Part shown: positions 37,225 through 48,831 of the stretch, in pieces
How positions within the stretch are numbered: position 1 is the stretch's first letter
How the letters are laid out: each line of letters opens with the position of its first letter
Origin: Sipunculus nudus
Taxonomy: Eukaryota > Annelida > Sipuncula > Golfingiida > Sipunculidae
NCBI GenBank assembly: GCA_026874595.1
Contig: CM049306.1
Coordinates: 11,991,019 to 12,055,018 of the forward strand
Reading direction: 5' to 3'
Length of the DNA: 64,000 bases
Program-made: the position numbers and the translations under genes
The notes under the pieces: generated by a model
Database searches by the model: none
Told to the model about the DNA's origin: nothing
What the model saw: only the letters and a program-made list of their open reading frames with translations

Positions 37225-37956
37225 GAATTTTGTTATGCTCATTTAGAATTTTTTGAGCATTTTATTTCTGTTAATAAATTAATGTTTATTAATAGACTTT
37301 GGCTCATGTCCATTATTCTATCATTTGCAGGGTTTACATTTTTGCAGGGCCATTTCCTCTTAGCTTTTAAAATGCATATATACATGGGAAAAAAAAGAAA
37401 TAAGTATATCTTGCATTTTGCAATTATCCAAAATTCAGCTGAGCGACTCAACCCATTGGTCCCTTGTTTTCCCTTATTGCATTATAAATGGTTTCAGGCC
37501 ACAATTTTCATGTATGACACAGAACAATATATACCTTTCAGATTTAGTTTATGCTCATTTAAAAATTGATTTTTAAAAAATTTTCTTTAGTATATTATTA
37601 CGGTTAATAAATTAAATATGTATTATTAACTTTATCTATTTGGAATAATATACCAATATATTCCGTATGTACTTCAGAACGGCAGTGTAGGACACCAATT
37701 TAATGCGTACGGAACAGGTACGCCTTATATCTGAAGAAGACTGATTCAGTCCCGTTATACTATTGTGCACTGTTATATTGTTATAGTATAAATCCACGAA
37801 TAGACAACATGTGACATATATTCAGTGTTTTCATCTTGATTATTTAAACTTTCAACTGTTCCTTTTAAAAAAGGTCATGGTTACTGTATTTTTGAGAATC
37901 CTGGAACCATCTGACAAAGTAACTTGCAGTCATGAAACATGAAATACAATTTTTAG

Positions 37957-38893
37957 CTACAAGTTAACTGAGCTATAGCGGTGGTCCTTTGTCCGTCCGT
38001 CCGTCGGTCTGTCCGACCGTTAAACTGACATGTTTTGAAACAGTTGGACCTACCAATTCGAAATTCCACATACAGTTAAATGTCCCCAGAATCTTCTACC
38101 ATGTTCTAATGATATTAGAACTCATGGCTGTATCTGCTGTCACATTATACTATGTAAATAATCAAATTTATATTTCTGATTCCTTTACATGAAACTATGT
38201 AAAAAATCATATTTGTATTACTGATTCCTTTATTTTATTAAAAAAAATTAACATGCCCATCTCCAGTTTGCTCCTTGTATAATTTATAAGGTTATTTTTC
38301 ACACGTGATTAGTTTCGTTGCTGAGAATAATTTAAATTTTTTTCTGATACATGTTTTTGAAAAATTACAAATATTTTAATGTGATAAAAAATCAGATCTT
38401 AGATCTCATTATGATGTCTATAATGTTAATAATTGTCATAAGACCCTTGCTATGATTGGTGTGTAGATTGATGTGAAAGTATATAAATTTATAATAGTTT
38501 TATTTTAAATTATAAATTAAAGCCATAAAACAGGTACCTATGATCATTATTTAAATTTGTGAAATTCGTATATACTGGATTTTCAACAATTTTGTTTGCT
38601 GAAACTGAATAAATACTCATATGATAAAATTTACTTGATAAAACTGACAAAATGGTGTATACTTGCAGCATCCGGCTAAGTCAAAACTTGTGTGACAGTA
38701 GCACTCCATATCCAAATGGAAATCAATAAATAACATCAATCCCCTTCCTTATAGCCCATGATTTTACCCAGTTCTTACCTAACTTGAGTTTAACACCATC
38801 ATCTCATAATACAGCATATATTTCCTAACAAAACAAAAAAAAATTTGTGATCATATATAACAGCTGAGCGCCGTGACCCATGGGTCCCTTGTT
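37957..38893 (+). mobile_element. Family B, short copy (B3)
   Basis: It starts TTTTTAGCTACAAGTTAACT with 'gagctatag' and a clean GTCCGTCCGTCCGTC leader. It ends 'atcatatataacagctgagc' 'gccgtgacccatgggtccct' TGTT at about 38848-38893, almost identical to the ending at 4832-4872. At 0.94 kb this is the shortest copy with both ends, useful for defining the family termini. Confidence 0.65.
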
Positions 38894-39779
38894 CAAGGGT
38901 TCTATATATTTAAGATATTCTCCTCATTTTATGTGAATGCTAATGCTTTTATTGTCCCGTCATTGAGCGTCCGTTCGTCTTTCCGTGCGTCCGTTCGTCA
39001 CAGATATGATGTAAACTAAATAATGTAAAAGCAAATTAGCATACGGTCACCATACTCGCACCATTATTGCAACTTGTGTAATATGCTATAGATAAACTTC
39101 GGATATGCTCACAAAAGCAAAAATGCTAAAATGATGTTAAAGCAATAACTTGGAAAGAATTTAATCACAGTCACCAAGCTTGACCATTTTTTCAAGGTCA
39201 CTGAGGCAATCTTGTTTCAGGTACTTCAACAAATTCCGACATACCAGACCTGTTCCAAAGATCCTTTCTTGTCCTAATGGCAATATAAGATACGCCCCTG
39301 GCTGCAGGTGTTTGCAGCGACTGTTCTCCGGTACGTGCTTTTTGTAACTATCCATATACTTCACTTTGGTCGTATAGAAATGAGATATATGTTAATTAAC
39401 TCATCTTATACAATAATACCCCATTAACACATTGAATATCTCTTAAAAACGCATTAAGGGTCTAAGATTATCAATTGTAAACATAACATAGAGTTATTCC
39501 TTGTGTCCGGCAATTTATACTCATTTGAGAGTGACTTGATCAGTTTACTTAAATTAACACATCCCTTATTTACGCAGTGGTGTAACATTATATACAGTTA
39601 TCTTCTCAGGTATCGCAGAATGACTTTATTGTCTTTAATTCAAGGCAAATATGTTTTTAAGTGATCCAGCTTGTTATTCCTAGTGTTGTTGATTTTTAAT
39701 AAACTTTAAAGTGGTAAAGCTTTATATTATACAAGAATATGGGTATCCGCCGATTCACAGAAGCATGTATAAAGTGAGG
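38894..39779. other. Spacer with a GTCC/GTTC-leader repeat fragment
   Basis: A 'gtccgttcgtctttccgtgc' leader at about 38970 and phrases shared with element D ('gctaaaatgatgttaa') mark a decayed non-autonomous repeat at about 38930-39200. The rest is AT-rich with nothing recognised. Confidence 0.4.
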
Positions 39780-40570
39780 CATGGATGTTAAAGCTCTCCA
39801 AATCTGTGACATCAGAGATGTTCAAGTATCGTAAGACGAACTGATGGACAAAACTAAACAAACTTATTGTATTTGGCACCACCAGTCACGTGCATGATTA
39901 TGCTATCCAAGAAGGATGAACATGCATAATTTCAGGCCGTTGTATTGAATAAATACTGAGATATGTGTGATTTTTACCCCCCCCCCCAAAAAAAAAAAAA
40001 AAAACAACAAAAAAACAGACCTACATGCTGATTGCAAGTTGCACCATCACTCCAGACTGTATGGACATGCACATTTTCAGGCAGATTCATCAAACCACTC
40101 CTGAGATAAATGCTAGAATGTATTCTATAAATACATGATTGTAGGTGGCGCCAATGGTATCGTGCACGAAAAAGGCAGGGCTACCCAAGATAGATTAACA
40201 TACAAATGTACATACATGTACGTCAAAGTTATGTGGCACCACTTGTCTTGTCTACTATACAAAACGGATAAACGTGCAAGATTTCAGGCTGATACATCCA
40301 TGTGCAATTTTTCTTCCACCACAGATTTATAAAGAAACAATACGCAAAAACTATTTTAGGTGGCGCCACCATGCTTGTGTATTAAATTTAAATATTAGAT
40401 CTATGAACATGCAAACTTTCAGACGGATTTGTCGAAACACTTTTGAGATCAGTGCATGGGTGTACTTTAGAAATACGTGATTATAGGTGGCGCCACCTGT
40501 AAAATGTACGAGAAAGCTAACCCAGACAGACGGGCATGCAACATTTCAAGCCGATACATTGAAACACTAC
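39780..40570 (-). repeat. Family A internal fragment, inverted orientation (A8)
   Basis: Read on the minus strand it shows the family's tandem text, with boxes at 40359-40370 and 40496-40507 being exact GGTGGCGCCACC. The segment 40590-40700 on the same strand resembles the GC-rich 'ggcggata' module of A1 and A5. A C8-A16 run at about 39978-40003 interrupts it. Both ends are missing. Confidence 0.65.
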
Positions 40571-40742
40571 TTAGATATGAGTGATTTCCGCTCGGAGAAA
40601 ACGCACGGATCTCAGAGGAGATTTCCGGACACAAACCCGGCAGCGGCGGAACTCGGCTGGAAACAGAATACATATAAATGTTTTGGCGGATATAGAATAA
40701 GAAACCGAAATCCCCTTTCCGATATTGCAACATACCTTTAAG

Positions 40743-41566
40743 TCATAAGGATATAATGCGCAAGCGCAAAATTGCACCTTGAAACAAGTTAAAGGGAAGC
40801 TAATATCTACAAATAGACTGTTGTAATCCAGTTGATAGTGCATAAATGTGTATTAAGCATCCCGCTATTTGTTAAGAAAAAAAAACTAAATCAACAGAAG
40901 AGACGAATAAAACAAAATGACTAAATTATCATGGTTCACTGCAACCATGCAAATTAGACCCTTGATAACTGGTTACCAGGCGCCAAAATACATCATTGAA
41001 CTGGTTTCATCATATCAACTGTGCCGAAGACTCTCAGATCTTCTAATCTTTAGTGTTAATGTGTTAGTGTATATACATCGCCTTGATTGGATGCTTAGAT
41101 ATGTTTAGCTATGATAATATAAAGGTAATAATAATACTTGTTAACGTGCATTACATTTATCCACACTCTGGTTGTTTTAGGTCACAAGTGGCCACAGAGA
41201 GGATAAATGAAGAGCATTAATTCCTTTTCGATTTGTGAATTTTGCTTTTTACAATTTTTCTCTTCTTCATGAGCTGTTAGTACATGGACTTGTACAGCTG
41301 CACACAGGTCCAACGTAAGCCTGTCTTTTTGGTATATTGTAACTGAGTAACAATATATTAAATTAAACAGAGCATATATCCTGGTTTGTTGGTTAATCCC
41401 AGCAAAAAGTTTGTAGACCTTTTTACCTCCAGGTTCCTGACCGTTATCAATCCCCCCTTCTTGAATTTGTAATCTCACGTCTAAATAGTTTTATATCACT
41501 GTCAGTGCTTACGAGGGCATGACTTTTTTTTCTATTGTGTGAGTTCTCATTTTATTCAGTTATTAA
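40743..41566. other. Stretch without recognised gene
   Basis: I see short unrelated open frames on both strands only, with no family motif and no repeat terminus. Confidence 0.4.
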
Positions 41567-42000
41567 GCCTCCCCTCATGGAGGAGAGGCCTATTGGGATT
41601 GATGGGTATATGTTTTACATTCACATTTCCGTCAAAATACTGTGTGGGTCGACTTATTTCTATCTTCTGTCAGTGATTGCCACAGATCTCAATGTTGGCT
41701 GATTTTCAAAAACTGAACCTTGGACAAAATATGATTGAAAGGTCAAAGATGTGTACCTTATATTTATTTTTGACTTTGACCTAAATGGCCTTGACCTTGT
41801 CCGGTAAATGTTACTGTCCCCGCGATAACTTACCAAGGCTCAGATGGATTCTAACGAAACTCATCGTACAACCAACCAATGGATTATATCGACGGAAATC
41901 GATTGTAGGTAAAATACACACATATTTAATGAGGTCAGAGAACGCAAAGCCAAAAGCTACTTTACTGTGTGATAACTTATAACCATGAGCCTGAATAGAT
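41567..42000 (+). repeat. Element with hairpin start CCTCCCCTCATGGAGGAGAGG
   Basis: AAGCCTCCCCTCATGGAGGA is a perfect fold-back start like that of family E. Text such as 'gactttgacctaaatggcct' follows, common in such repeats. The right border is not defined; I stop it where the repeat-like wording ends. Confidence 0.4.
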
Positions 42001-42479
42001 ATCGGTACCACCCAGGGTGGCAAAACGTAAGTAGTTTTTTTAAGTCCATGGGTATAACTGATATTGGTATGATAACTAATCCAGAGTGGTAGCTTTGTCT
42101 TAGTTATCCGCTGTTGAATGTAATGACCCTGCACAGTATTTGGTTAATTACTTCATGAATACAGAAGATATCATAACAATAGATAGCTAAGACCCAGGGC
42201 TTTCTGGCAGTGTGTCAATTGTGGCAGTTTTATGCACTTTTCATCAGTGGCAGATACAAATTATTACCCCTACCCCTTACAACTGTCGAATATATTTTGT
42301 GTTGTTATTATGTCAGCTTCATATACGGAACCCTATGCTTGTTTCATTATTGTGTTTAACTGTTCATGATTTGCTTGGGACAGTGCTGGATGATTTTTGT
42401 GTTTTTTTATGAAGATTTTTTTGGTGAGGAAACCGCCTCCATTTTTACGTCTTATCTAATTCTTATTTGGTACTACGTG

Positions 42480-42780
42480 ACAGGGCGGTAGCATGTTACT
42501 TTGTATCCTGTTCTAACCAAGGCCTTGTGTCTATTGCACCTGCGGGTCCTGGGTTGAAATCAACCCCATTGCATAACACCGAGGAATCCCATAGATGAAG
42601 TTGACTGAAACACTGCTGTGGGGCATAGCCTAGCCGTTAAACTTACAGAGCGTCCACCCTGTATGGGGGACGACCGTGAAAAAAAAACTCACCGTTCTTC
42701 GGCTGAGATTTGAACACACGTTTGGCTTCGTCTCCTGTGCTCTACCCCTGGACAAAAGAAACCGGTCGTGCTGGATTATA
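42480..42780 (+). repeat. Possible SINE-like sequence
   Basis: A weak B-box-like word in 'ctgggttgaaatcaacccc' (about 42551-42569) lies after 'gggcggtagcatg'. A second block at 42610-42770 ('gggcatagcctagccgttaa') is repeat-like. Neither folds clearly as a tRNA. Confidence 0.3.
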
Positions 42781-43189
42781 CTTATCAGGTCTTATGTTTT
42801 ATATTTATGGCAATAGTTTGTACAGAAAAAGGGAAAGCAGTCTACATAACTGACAATAAAAACAACCTCTCTTTTCCTCAAACCAATCATTATTAAGCTA
42901 CAATTCTTGGCTAAGTATTTACTTCCAGTGGAAATAACATGATAGATTCTAGTTTTCATAATATTGCAATTATTTTCTCATCCCGTCCTTAATGATATCG
43001 ACACTTCAACCATGCAGACAGTTTTTTTTCAAGGCAGCCTCGATATTTTGCAAAGACATTTAAACAAAGTATCATAATAAAAAGATTCCGATAAAATCAA
43101 ATTTTAGCCCAACTTATAGTCATAGTCCTTTATATAAACTTTATTTATTTCACAAAGAAACAACTAGTTATTAACAACTAATATAAGGC

Positions 43190-43345
43190 ACTCTCCACGG
43201 ATTGTGGTGTTTGGTAGTCTTTGGAGGTGGAGGACCTGCAGAAAGCTAACAACCTTGGACGCGCCACTTCGATCCACTCTCATGGCCACGCCTGGGATCG
43301 AACCCTGGTCGCCAGCGGAGAGAGCCGAGCGACTATCCAGGCCCC
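43190..43345 (-). repeat. tRNA-derived SINE-like sequence
   Basis: On the minus strand an A-box-like TAGTCGCTCGG (43325-43335) is followed by a perfect B-box GGTTCGATCCC (43294-43304). The 20-bp spacing is shorter than in a tRNA (about 31-36), so this is a decayed or derived promoter head, not a tRNA gene. It sits just past the last recognisable piece of the multicopy pseudogene. Confidence 0.4.
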
Positions 43346-43439
43346 CTAAGTCATAGACCTTTGTCTCAATCATCAACACCAGAATCCTCCAGGTCCACCT
43401 CCATCTCTTCCTCATCCTCAATTAAAAGCTTACCAAAGT

Positions 43440-44750
43440 ATATACCGAGTGCGGTTTTGTGTTCCACATTTCTGATACAAGGGAAATAATATGTTCTTAC
43501 TGAAAAAAGAAAAACAATAACACATCTGTATCTTTAAACGTAATCATTATGGATTTGTGTCAATCACGTGAAGCATGCTGGGCATGAAGGAGCACTCTTG
43601 CTTCGAGTAAAGTCATTGTGTCCGAGTGACCTTTTGGGAGCAGGTAGCATCCCTGTCCACAGGTTGCAAACAATGACCTTCCAATAAGCTTCTCCCTAAT
43701 TTGGGGCCTGCTGCTGTATTCTTCTACTGTGTGCCACTGATGGAGCCTCTGTTGCTTTTACATTTTTTATAGATGTCTTCCAGTACATGTCAAACACAAT
43801 ATCAATTCTACAGCTGTGAGCACCCTCGTGTAGAGCCTGCAATAGAACTGAATCGGCTAGGTATGCGAATGTTTTGGCATCACCCTTTAGTTTCTGGACA
43901 AGGCTCATTCCATCAATGATACATACCGATGATTGTGGGATACTGGTGTATATCTGGCAAGTGCAGCGTTTTTTGTCCTGCGGAGTGTTCCATCGCTGTT
44001 TGACAGTGCCAATGGCAAGGGTTCAAGGGTGAGCTAGCACATCTCTGTGTGAATTTGTCTTTTCTGGGCGACAATGATCATGTGCCTAAATAGGTTTCTG
44101 TCTGCCTGCAGAATTGTTTGTTTTCCTGGTGTATTTCCTCCACCGCGTTTTCTCTTGATATGAGTGAACCTTTTTGGGTTTGTCGTTTTATCACAAAACT
44201 TTGATTTGATAAAACTCCTCAGCTATATCTTGTGCGACCATCACCCCTTTTGGCAGTCTGAACAACTATCTTGGGCCTTGACTGAATGGATTTATTTAAT
44301 TGTTCTCATTAATTCCAAAAACGCCTTGGTCAGCTTCATCCTTCATGAGCATTGGTATCTGCAGATCTTATATATAGGCTGAACTGCTGTGAACGTCTCG
44401 TCCTATCATTTCTCTAAGCTGTCTCAAGTATGAGCTTATGTAATCAGCTGCCAGGAATTACCTGGTTACTTCCCCCTGCCATAAGACTGAATCCTTTGGT
44501 TCCATAAGAGGTCGGATGTCCTTGTTAACTGTCTCTTCAATTGTCTGGTCCGATCGAATTGGTGTTTTAAGAATGATCATTGGCTAGGCGGGACATCTTT
44601 TCAAAGTAGAGCGGCAAGTTACGTGCATAGTTCAGTTTGTCGTAAGCAAAACTCCAAGGGATCATGGCCCGTATGGATACCAGATGAAGGTTCAAATCCC
44701 CCTCCTTTGATGCCCGACGCAGAAATGAAAGTCTCGACCATGTCTTGTAC
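43440..44750 (-). pseudogene. C-terminal part of a large multicopy invertebrate protein gene (uncharacterised)
   Basis: Minus-strand pieces in order: 'EGDLNLHLVSIRAMIPWSFA' and 'YDKLNYARNLPLYFEKM' (about 44560-44700), 'GNTPGKQTILQADRNLF' (about 44090-44150), 'LVQKLKGDAKTFAYLADSVL' and 'EGAHSCRIDIVFDMY' (43760-43908), 'LYQKCGTQNRTRY' (about 43440-43480). I recognise this succession from a protein present in many predicted copies in mollusc and cnidarian genomes, with no function known to me. Frame changes and stops (for example after 'LANDHS') show decay. It continues the gene that begins at 49911. Confidence 0.65.
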
Positions 44751-45829
44751 CAGGGTTGGGTTCAAATACAACTAGGCGAATTATAATGCAAGTGCTTCAA
44801 ATTATTCAAATGCAAATGCGATTAAAAATTTTCAAATGCAATGCAATTACGAAAAATACATCAAATTCAAATGCAAAGCAGTTATTAATGCACAAACGAA
44901 TGCACTTGCATTTGAACTCTTTTTGGCTACAAAACATACAAATTTAGCCGGCTTTCCTAAAATATTATTAATATATTCACATAGCAGTAAATTTTCATTA
45001 AAAGGACATCAAATAGTAACAAGAGCTTTTGTAAATTTGTGCCTTAAATAGATATGAATAGCAGTGTTGAGTCCTATTATACAGATGTTTAATTACTATT
45101 ACTTCTTAATCAATCTATAACTATTTCAACATCTTTTTCATATATTACTATTTATTTTAGTATAACTTGGCTTCTATTACTATTATTATAACTATTACTT
45201 TACTATTAGATAGTAGGATGAGGATCTATGCTGACCTTGCCCTCTACATTACAACACCCCCGTTCACTGTAGGTAAAACTTTACAGTGTTCCTTTACTTA
45301 ATTTGTAACTAATCTTTATTAAAAATGAAATTTAATAAATTGAAATCCTTTAGTATGAATGAGTGTTAATTCGCAATTAATATGTACTATGCTGCTAAGT
45401 TCAGCATTATTTTTTTCCAGTTAGATCATTAAAATATAAACCCACGTTCCGGTTGGTTCATATCCACAAAAGTTTGAGACATGCAGTATCTTTTACGTTT
45501 AATTTCACTTTTCACACAATGTTCAACATAAAATTAAATAAACAACTTCAGTTTTAAAAGGAGAAGAGTAAGGTTTGAATAATCATGAAACAAAAACATA
45601 TTACAGAATGTGTGGTGCAATCTAGCATAATTAAATACGAACAGTTCCAGTAATATAAATCCAGTAATATAAATGTATGTGAATAATATGTATCTTTTAA
45701 TTACAGAACATACAATGCGCACTTCGTGACTCTTGTTTGTAGGATACAATTTCATGTTCAGCAAATCACACAAGTCATGTGAACTTTCTGTTCACAATCA
45801 ATTCTTACATCTTGTTAGATTAGTCCATT
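44751..45829. mobile_element. AT-rich interruption of the pseudogene, hAT-like left end
   Basis: Coding text stops at 'MSYVD' (about 45832, minus strand) and resumes at 'DMVE' (about 44743). The intervening 1.1 kb is AT-rich and non-coding. It starts CAGGGTTGGG at 44751, a word typical of hAT-type ends, followed by 'caaatgcaa'-type short repeats. I could not find the matching right end or a clear 8-bp duplication ('tcttgtac' against 'tcttgtta' near 45810 is only 6 of 8), so the class stays open. Confidence 0.4.
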
Positions 45830-46223
45830 TATCTACATATGACATCCAGTATGTTGACAGACTTCCATTTTCATATCTGAGGAAATTTAGGTACACTGCA
45901 ATAACCTCGAGATGTGTACACATGATTTATCTTCTTCTATTACATGGAATGTAGCTTGTGAAATGTCTTAACAAAGCTGCTGATTTTCTCAAGGTTCCCT
46001 TGAAGATGGATGAGGTCTTTACTGTTTTTTTTTCTTCCTACCAATGGAAGAAAGGCTTTCCATGCTAGCCTCATTAATGTTTCATACAGCAACTTGTTAT
46101 ATTGCCCGGTTATATTTGCGCCCTTCCATGATCCCAGATATTGAGCCATGAGCAATGACACCTGCCTCTACACAAAGGTCTCGGAGTTCTTCGTCTTGAA
46201 TGCTTTTTCCAATGGTTGACAAT
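45830..46223 (-). pseudogene. Middle part of the multicopy protein pseudogene
   Basis: Minus-strand text runs 'LSTIGKSIQDEELRDLCVEA' 'GVIAHGSISGIMEGRKYNRA' (46110-46217), then in another frame 'NKLLYETLMRLAWKAFLP' (about 46040-46100) and 'FLRYENGSLSTYWMSYVD' (about 45832-45890). These are consecutive parts of the same uncharacterised protein family. At least two frameshifts lie between them. The right edge is the ACAAT duplication of the gypsy insertion. Confidence 0.65.
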
Positions 46224-46338
46224 TGTGATGGATATTCACCGCTAGGCAGTAATGCCTTGACATGCTCGTGAAATAGGACGGTGCATGCAAGCATCCGGAG
46301 TGCATGAGGTGTTGGGTTCCTGATGGACATTTTACACA
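46224..46338 (+). repeat. 5' LTR of the gypsy element (partial)
   Basis: About 114 bp align with the start of the 3' LTR with about ten substitutions and one gap by eye. Beyond 46338 only scraps ('tcaggtcgtgtgtat') can be matched. Confidence 0.7.
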
Positions 46339-46429
46339 TTCACGTGTCAGGTCGTGTGTATCTACCACAAGTCATTGACGTCATATTTGGACCAAAGGAA
46401 GGAACTGCGGCACTAGCGACAAACAGACC

Positions 46430-48270
46430 CGCTATTTTGCCCTTATGTTGAGTCAGTACATCCACAAGACTGAGTACCGGAAAACATCCAATCATGGCAA
46501 CGCCATACGCTCTGAACACAGAGCGTGATCTCCCGGTGACCTTCCACTCACACGCTGTGAGAAATAGAAGGATTCCACAGTTTTGGCAAGATGCCAAGCA
46601 ACCATTCAGTTTTTGCTGGAAATGCTATAATCTGATTGGCTAAGCGTGTAAACAAAGATGCAAAAATGGTAAAAGAAATCTCATTGGCTCAGCGTGTAAA
46701 CATACATAGCTGCATCCATGTCAAACTCGTCCGGCACTGCTAGAGAGGATATATGCAAACATAGGGCCCGAGTAGCGTATAACTGACCTCAAGCCAAACA
46801 AGCAAAGTTAGTACAGGGACTGTCTTGAAAGGTGACGACTGCATCATGTGTATTCCAACGGGCGATGGGAAAAATCTGTGCTACCAAGCACATTCGAAAG
46901 TAGTGCATCCGATTGTGCTGGTCATGCCTGCAATGTGATTGGTTAAATATTACGAAGGGGAATTCCACAGAGACAGCACCGCCTGGTGGCCAAACTTGTC
47001 TGGCAACCGCGTTTTTTTTTTGCTTTTGGAGCGTAAAGCAACGCCAATGCCCCGATTCGACATATGGCCAGAGCCCATGTTGATTCGACATGGAGAAAGC
47101 GGTAGCGGATGTAAACATGGTTTGGCTGGTCAAGACAATCAGCCAGCAGCTGAATCTTATGGATATAAGACTGATGGCAAAGGAGTCCAGAAAGGATCCA
47201 GTGATTTCTGCTGTTATGTGTTATGTTTCAGAAGGATGGCCACAAAGAGTTGGTGTGGTCGATATCAAGTGTTACCAGAAGATGGCGGATTCACTTTCGG
47301 TCGAGAACAGATGCTTATTCGTCGGAGCAAGGATGGCTGTTCCCACAGTCCGTAGAGAGAGAATTTAACAGCTGATCTATGTGGGAAATTTTGGGATGCA
47401 GCGAATAAAACAACTCGCCCTTTCGGTGGTTTACTGGCAACACACCAATGACGACATTGAACGAATTTGTCGTTCATGCACTGCACGTGCCCAGCACCAG
47501 AACAACCACCAAAGCCGCGTAATCAGTTGTTGCTAGAAAAGCCTTGGAGCCGGTTACATGTTTACCATGCCATCCGCTTTATGGGTAACAATTGGCTTGT
47601 CTTGGTGGATGCTTATTCCAAGCATTCATGTGTCCACCCAAAGCCGTTACCTTCAACCAAGTCGACGATATCGCTGTTGGAGCAAGCCTTTGCTCATTTT
47701 GGGTATCCGCAAGCACCGGTGACGAACAATTCTACTACATTTACATCGGACGAATTTCAAGCCGCGAGCGAGGAATCACTCGCCTCACGGGAGCTCCATA
47801 TCATCCTGCAACGAATGGTGCCGTAGGTAGCCTGGTGCAATCATTCAAACCATCCGTGCAAAATTCCTTCCGTCAGCCAGAAGCCTCTCTACAGGATTTC
47901 CTAATTTCCAGTATCGACGGACATCGAAGGTGGGCTGTTGCCGAGACAACTGATGAACGGACGCCAACTTGGGTGTCAGCTAGCTGCTTTAGTTCCGTCG
48001 CCTACACATGCAGCGCAAGGTCACAGTGGGACGAGACCACCCGCACGGGATCAACACTCGTGCATTTATACAAGGTAGGAGCGCCCTTCTACGCCCTGTA
48101 CTGCGTACCTCGCAGGAACCAGCAACCGAGACGGGTGCCAGCCATTGACCGTTCCCGTAGCGTCAACGTATGTGTCTTTCCAACCGGACCTTCTTGGTGC
48201 CTCCACATGGAGCAGCTGCGTCCCCGATACGCAACAGCTGAGGACTCGGATCCAGGGAAGTTGCCAAGTC
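46430..48270 (+). pseudogene. Ty3/gypsy pol remnant: RNase H end and integrase, inactivated
   Basis: In order along the plus strand: an RNase H end ('LSQYIHKTEYRKTSNHGN', about 46448-46501); the linker region at 47090-47365; an integrase zinc-finger-like region at about 47370-47520 ('RICRSCTA' keeps the cysteines, but the two expected histidines read Y and N); and the integrase core at 47550-47900. The first catalytic Asp is present in 'VDAYSK', the second is Asn ('VTNNSTTF'), and the Glu after 'PYHPATNGA' is Gly. A frameshift falls between the core halves. The C-terminal part runs to about 48270. It cannot encode a working integrase. Confidence 0.8.
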
Positions 48271-48518
48271 CGCAATGCTTGTCGTCAGATCCGTCAGCCT
48301 AAGATGAGGCCGAAAGGCGACATTTTTTCTCTTGTTCAACCATCTGCGGGTGATGCTTCACGACAGCCACCATAGGACCAAACTGCGTGTCGGTCACTTA
48401 AAGGCCGGCCTACATGTCGGTCACCTGAGGTCCAGTGCGGACCTAATAACCCACGGGGGTCGAGGCGAACCCGCCGTCCACCTGATCGCTTCGGGCTGCT
48501 CCAAAGCTGGCGGGGTAG

Positions 48519-48826
48519 TGTTATGGATATTCACCGCTAGGCAGTGATGCCTTGACACGCTCGTGATATTGGACGGTGCATGCCAGCACCCTGAGTGCAT
48601 GAGGTGTTTGGTTCTTGATGGGACATTTTACACGTACTAGACGACTGTTTTTTAGTACGCATCAGTTCGTGTATAGCAGTAATACCCTATAGTCAGAAGT
48701 GTTTAGCACCGGGATATTTATTCTATATACTGCAGACAGACTTTGCAATACCATGAAAATTTGTTATAATATACGTAATAAGTACCTGTTGTAAGTACGA
48801 CTTATATTTTATATAAAAACACAATA
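48519..48826 (+). repeat. 3' LTR of the gypsy element
   Basis: It is 308 bp from TGTTATGG to the base before the right ACAAT. Its first 114 bp match the 5' LTR. The remainder has no visible partner, which fits a deletion on the 5' side. Confidence 0.65.
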
Positions 48827-48831
48827 ACAAT

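Larger units (their letters stand above)
29675..37468 (+). mobile_element. Family B element, copy B2, with three nested insertions
   Basis: It starts TTTTAGCTCAAATGACTAAT, then the family's leader. It ends with cagctgagcg...'aacccattggtcccttgttt' at about 37436-37468. The B body is interrupted by a LINE fragment (29914-31346), an A copy (32106-36498) and a G element (36596-37224). The pieces 31347-32105 align with 712-1030 and 4873-5360 of B1, including the pyrimidine-rich stretch and 'cttcaatacac(a/c)ggactaataa'. The segment 37469-37650 behind its end repeats B-internal sequence ('tttcaggccacaattttcat'). Confidence 0.6.
46224..48826 (+). mobile_element. Decayed Ty3/gypsy LTR retrotransposon with ACAAT target-site duplication
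   Basis: ACAAT at 46219-46223 and 48827-48831 flanks the element. Both LTR copies begin TGT(G/T)ATGGATATTC (46224 and 48519), and a purine-rich GGCGGGGTAG lies right before the 3' LTR, as expected for a polypurine tract. Only the end of pol remains. Gag, protease and most of the reverse transcriptase are missing, so a large internal deletion has occurred, apparently also removing part of the 5' LTR. The last bases are ATA rather than the usual CA. The element is inserted antisense in the multicopy pseudogene. Confidence 0.8.

Noticed and set aside
37120-37569. 149-codon plus-strand open frame
   Set aside because: It runs across the right end of element G and the 3' end of B2 and has no protein-family feature.
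43190-43345. Functional tRNA gene
   Set aside because: The A and B boxes are only 20 bp apart and no acceptor stem pairs; at best a SINE promoter relic.
44751-45829. Firm hAT transposon call
   Set aside because: Only a left-end word (CAGGGTTGGG) is present; no inverted right end and no clean 8-bp duplication were found.
46340-46597. 85-codon minus-strand open frame next to the multicopy pseudogene
   Set aside because: It lies inside the gypsy element, antisense to its pol remnant and LTR, and does not continue the pseudogene protein.
47090-48302. Working retroviral-type integrase gene
   Set aside because: Frameshifted, with two of three catalytic acidic residues and both zinc-finger histidines changed.
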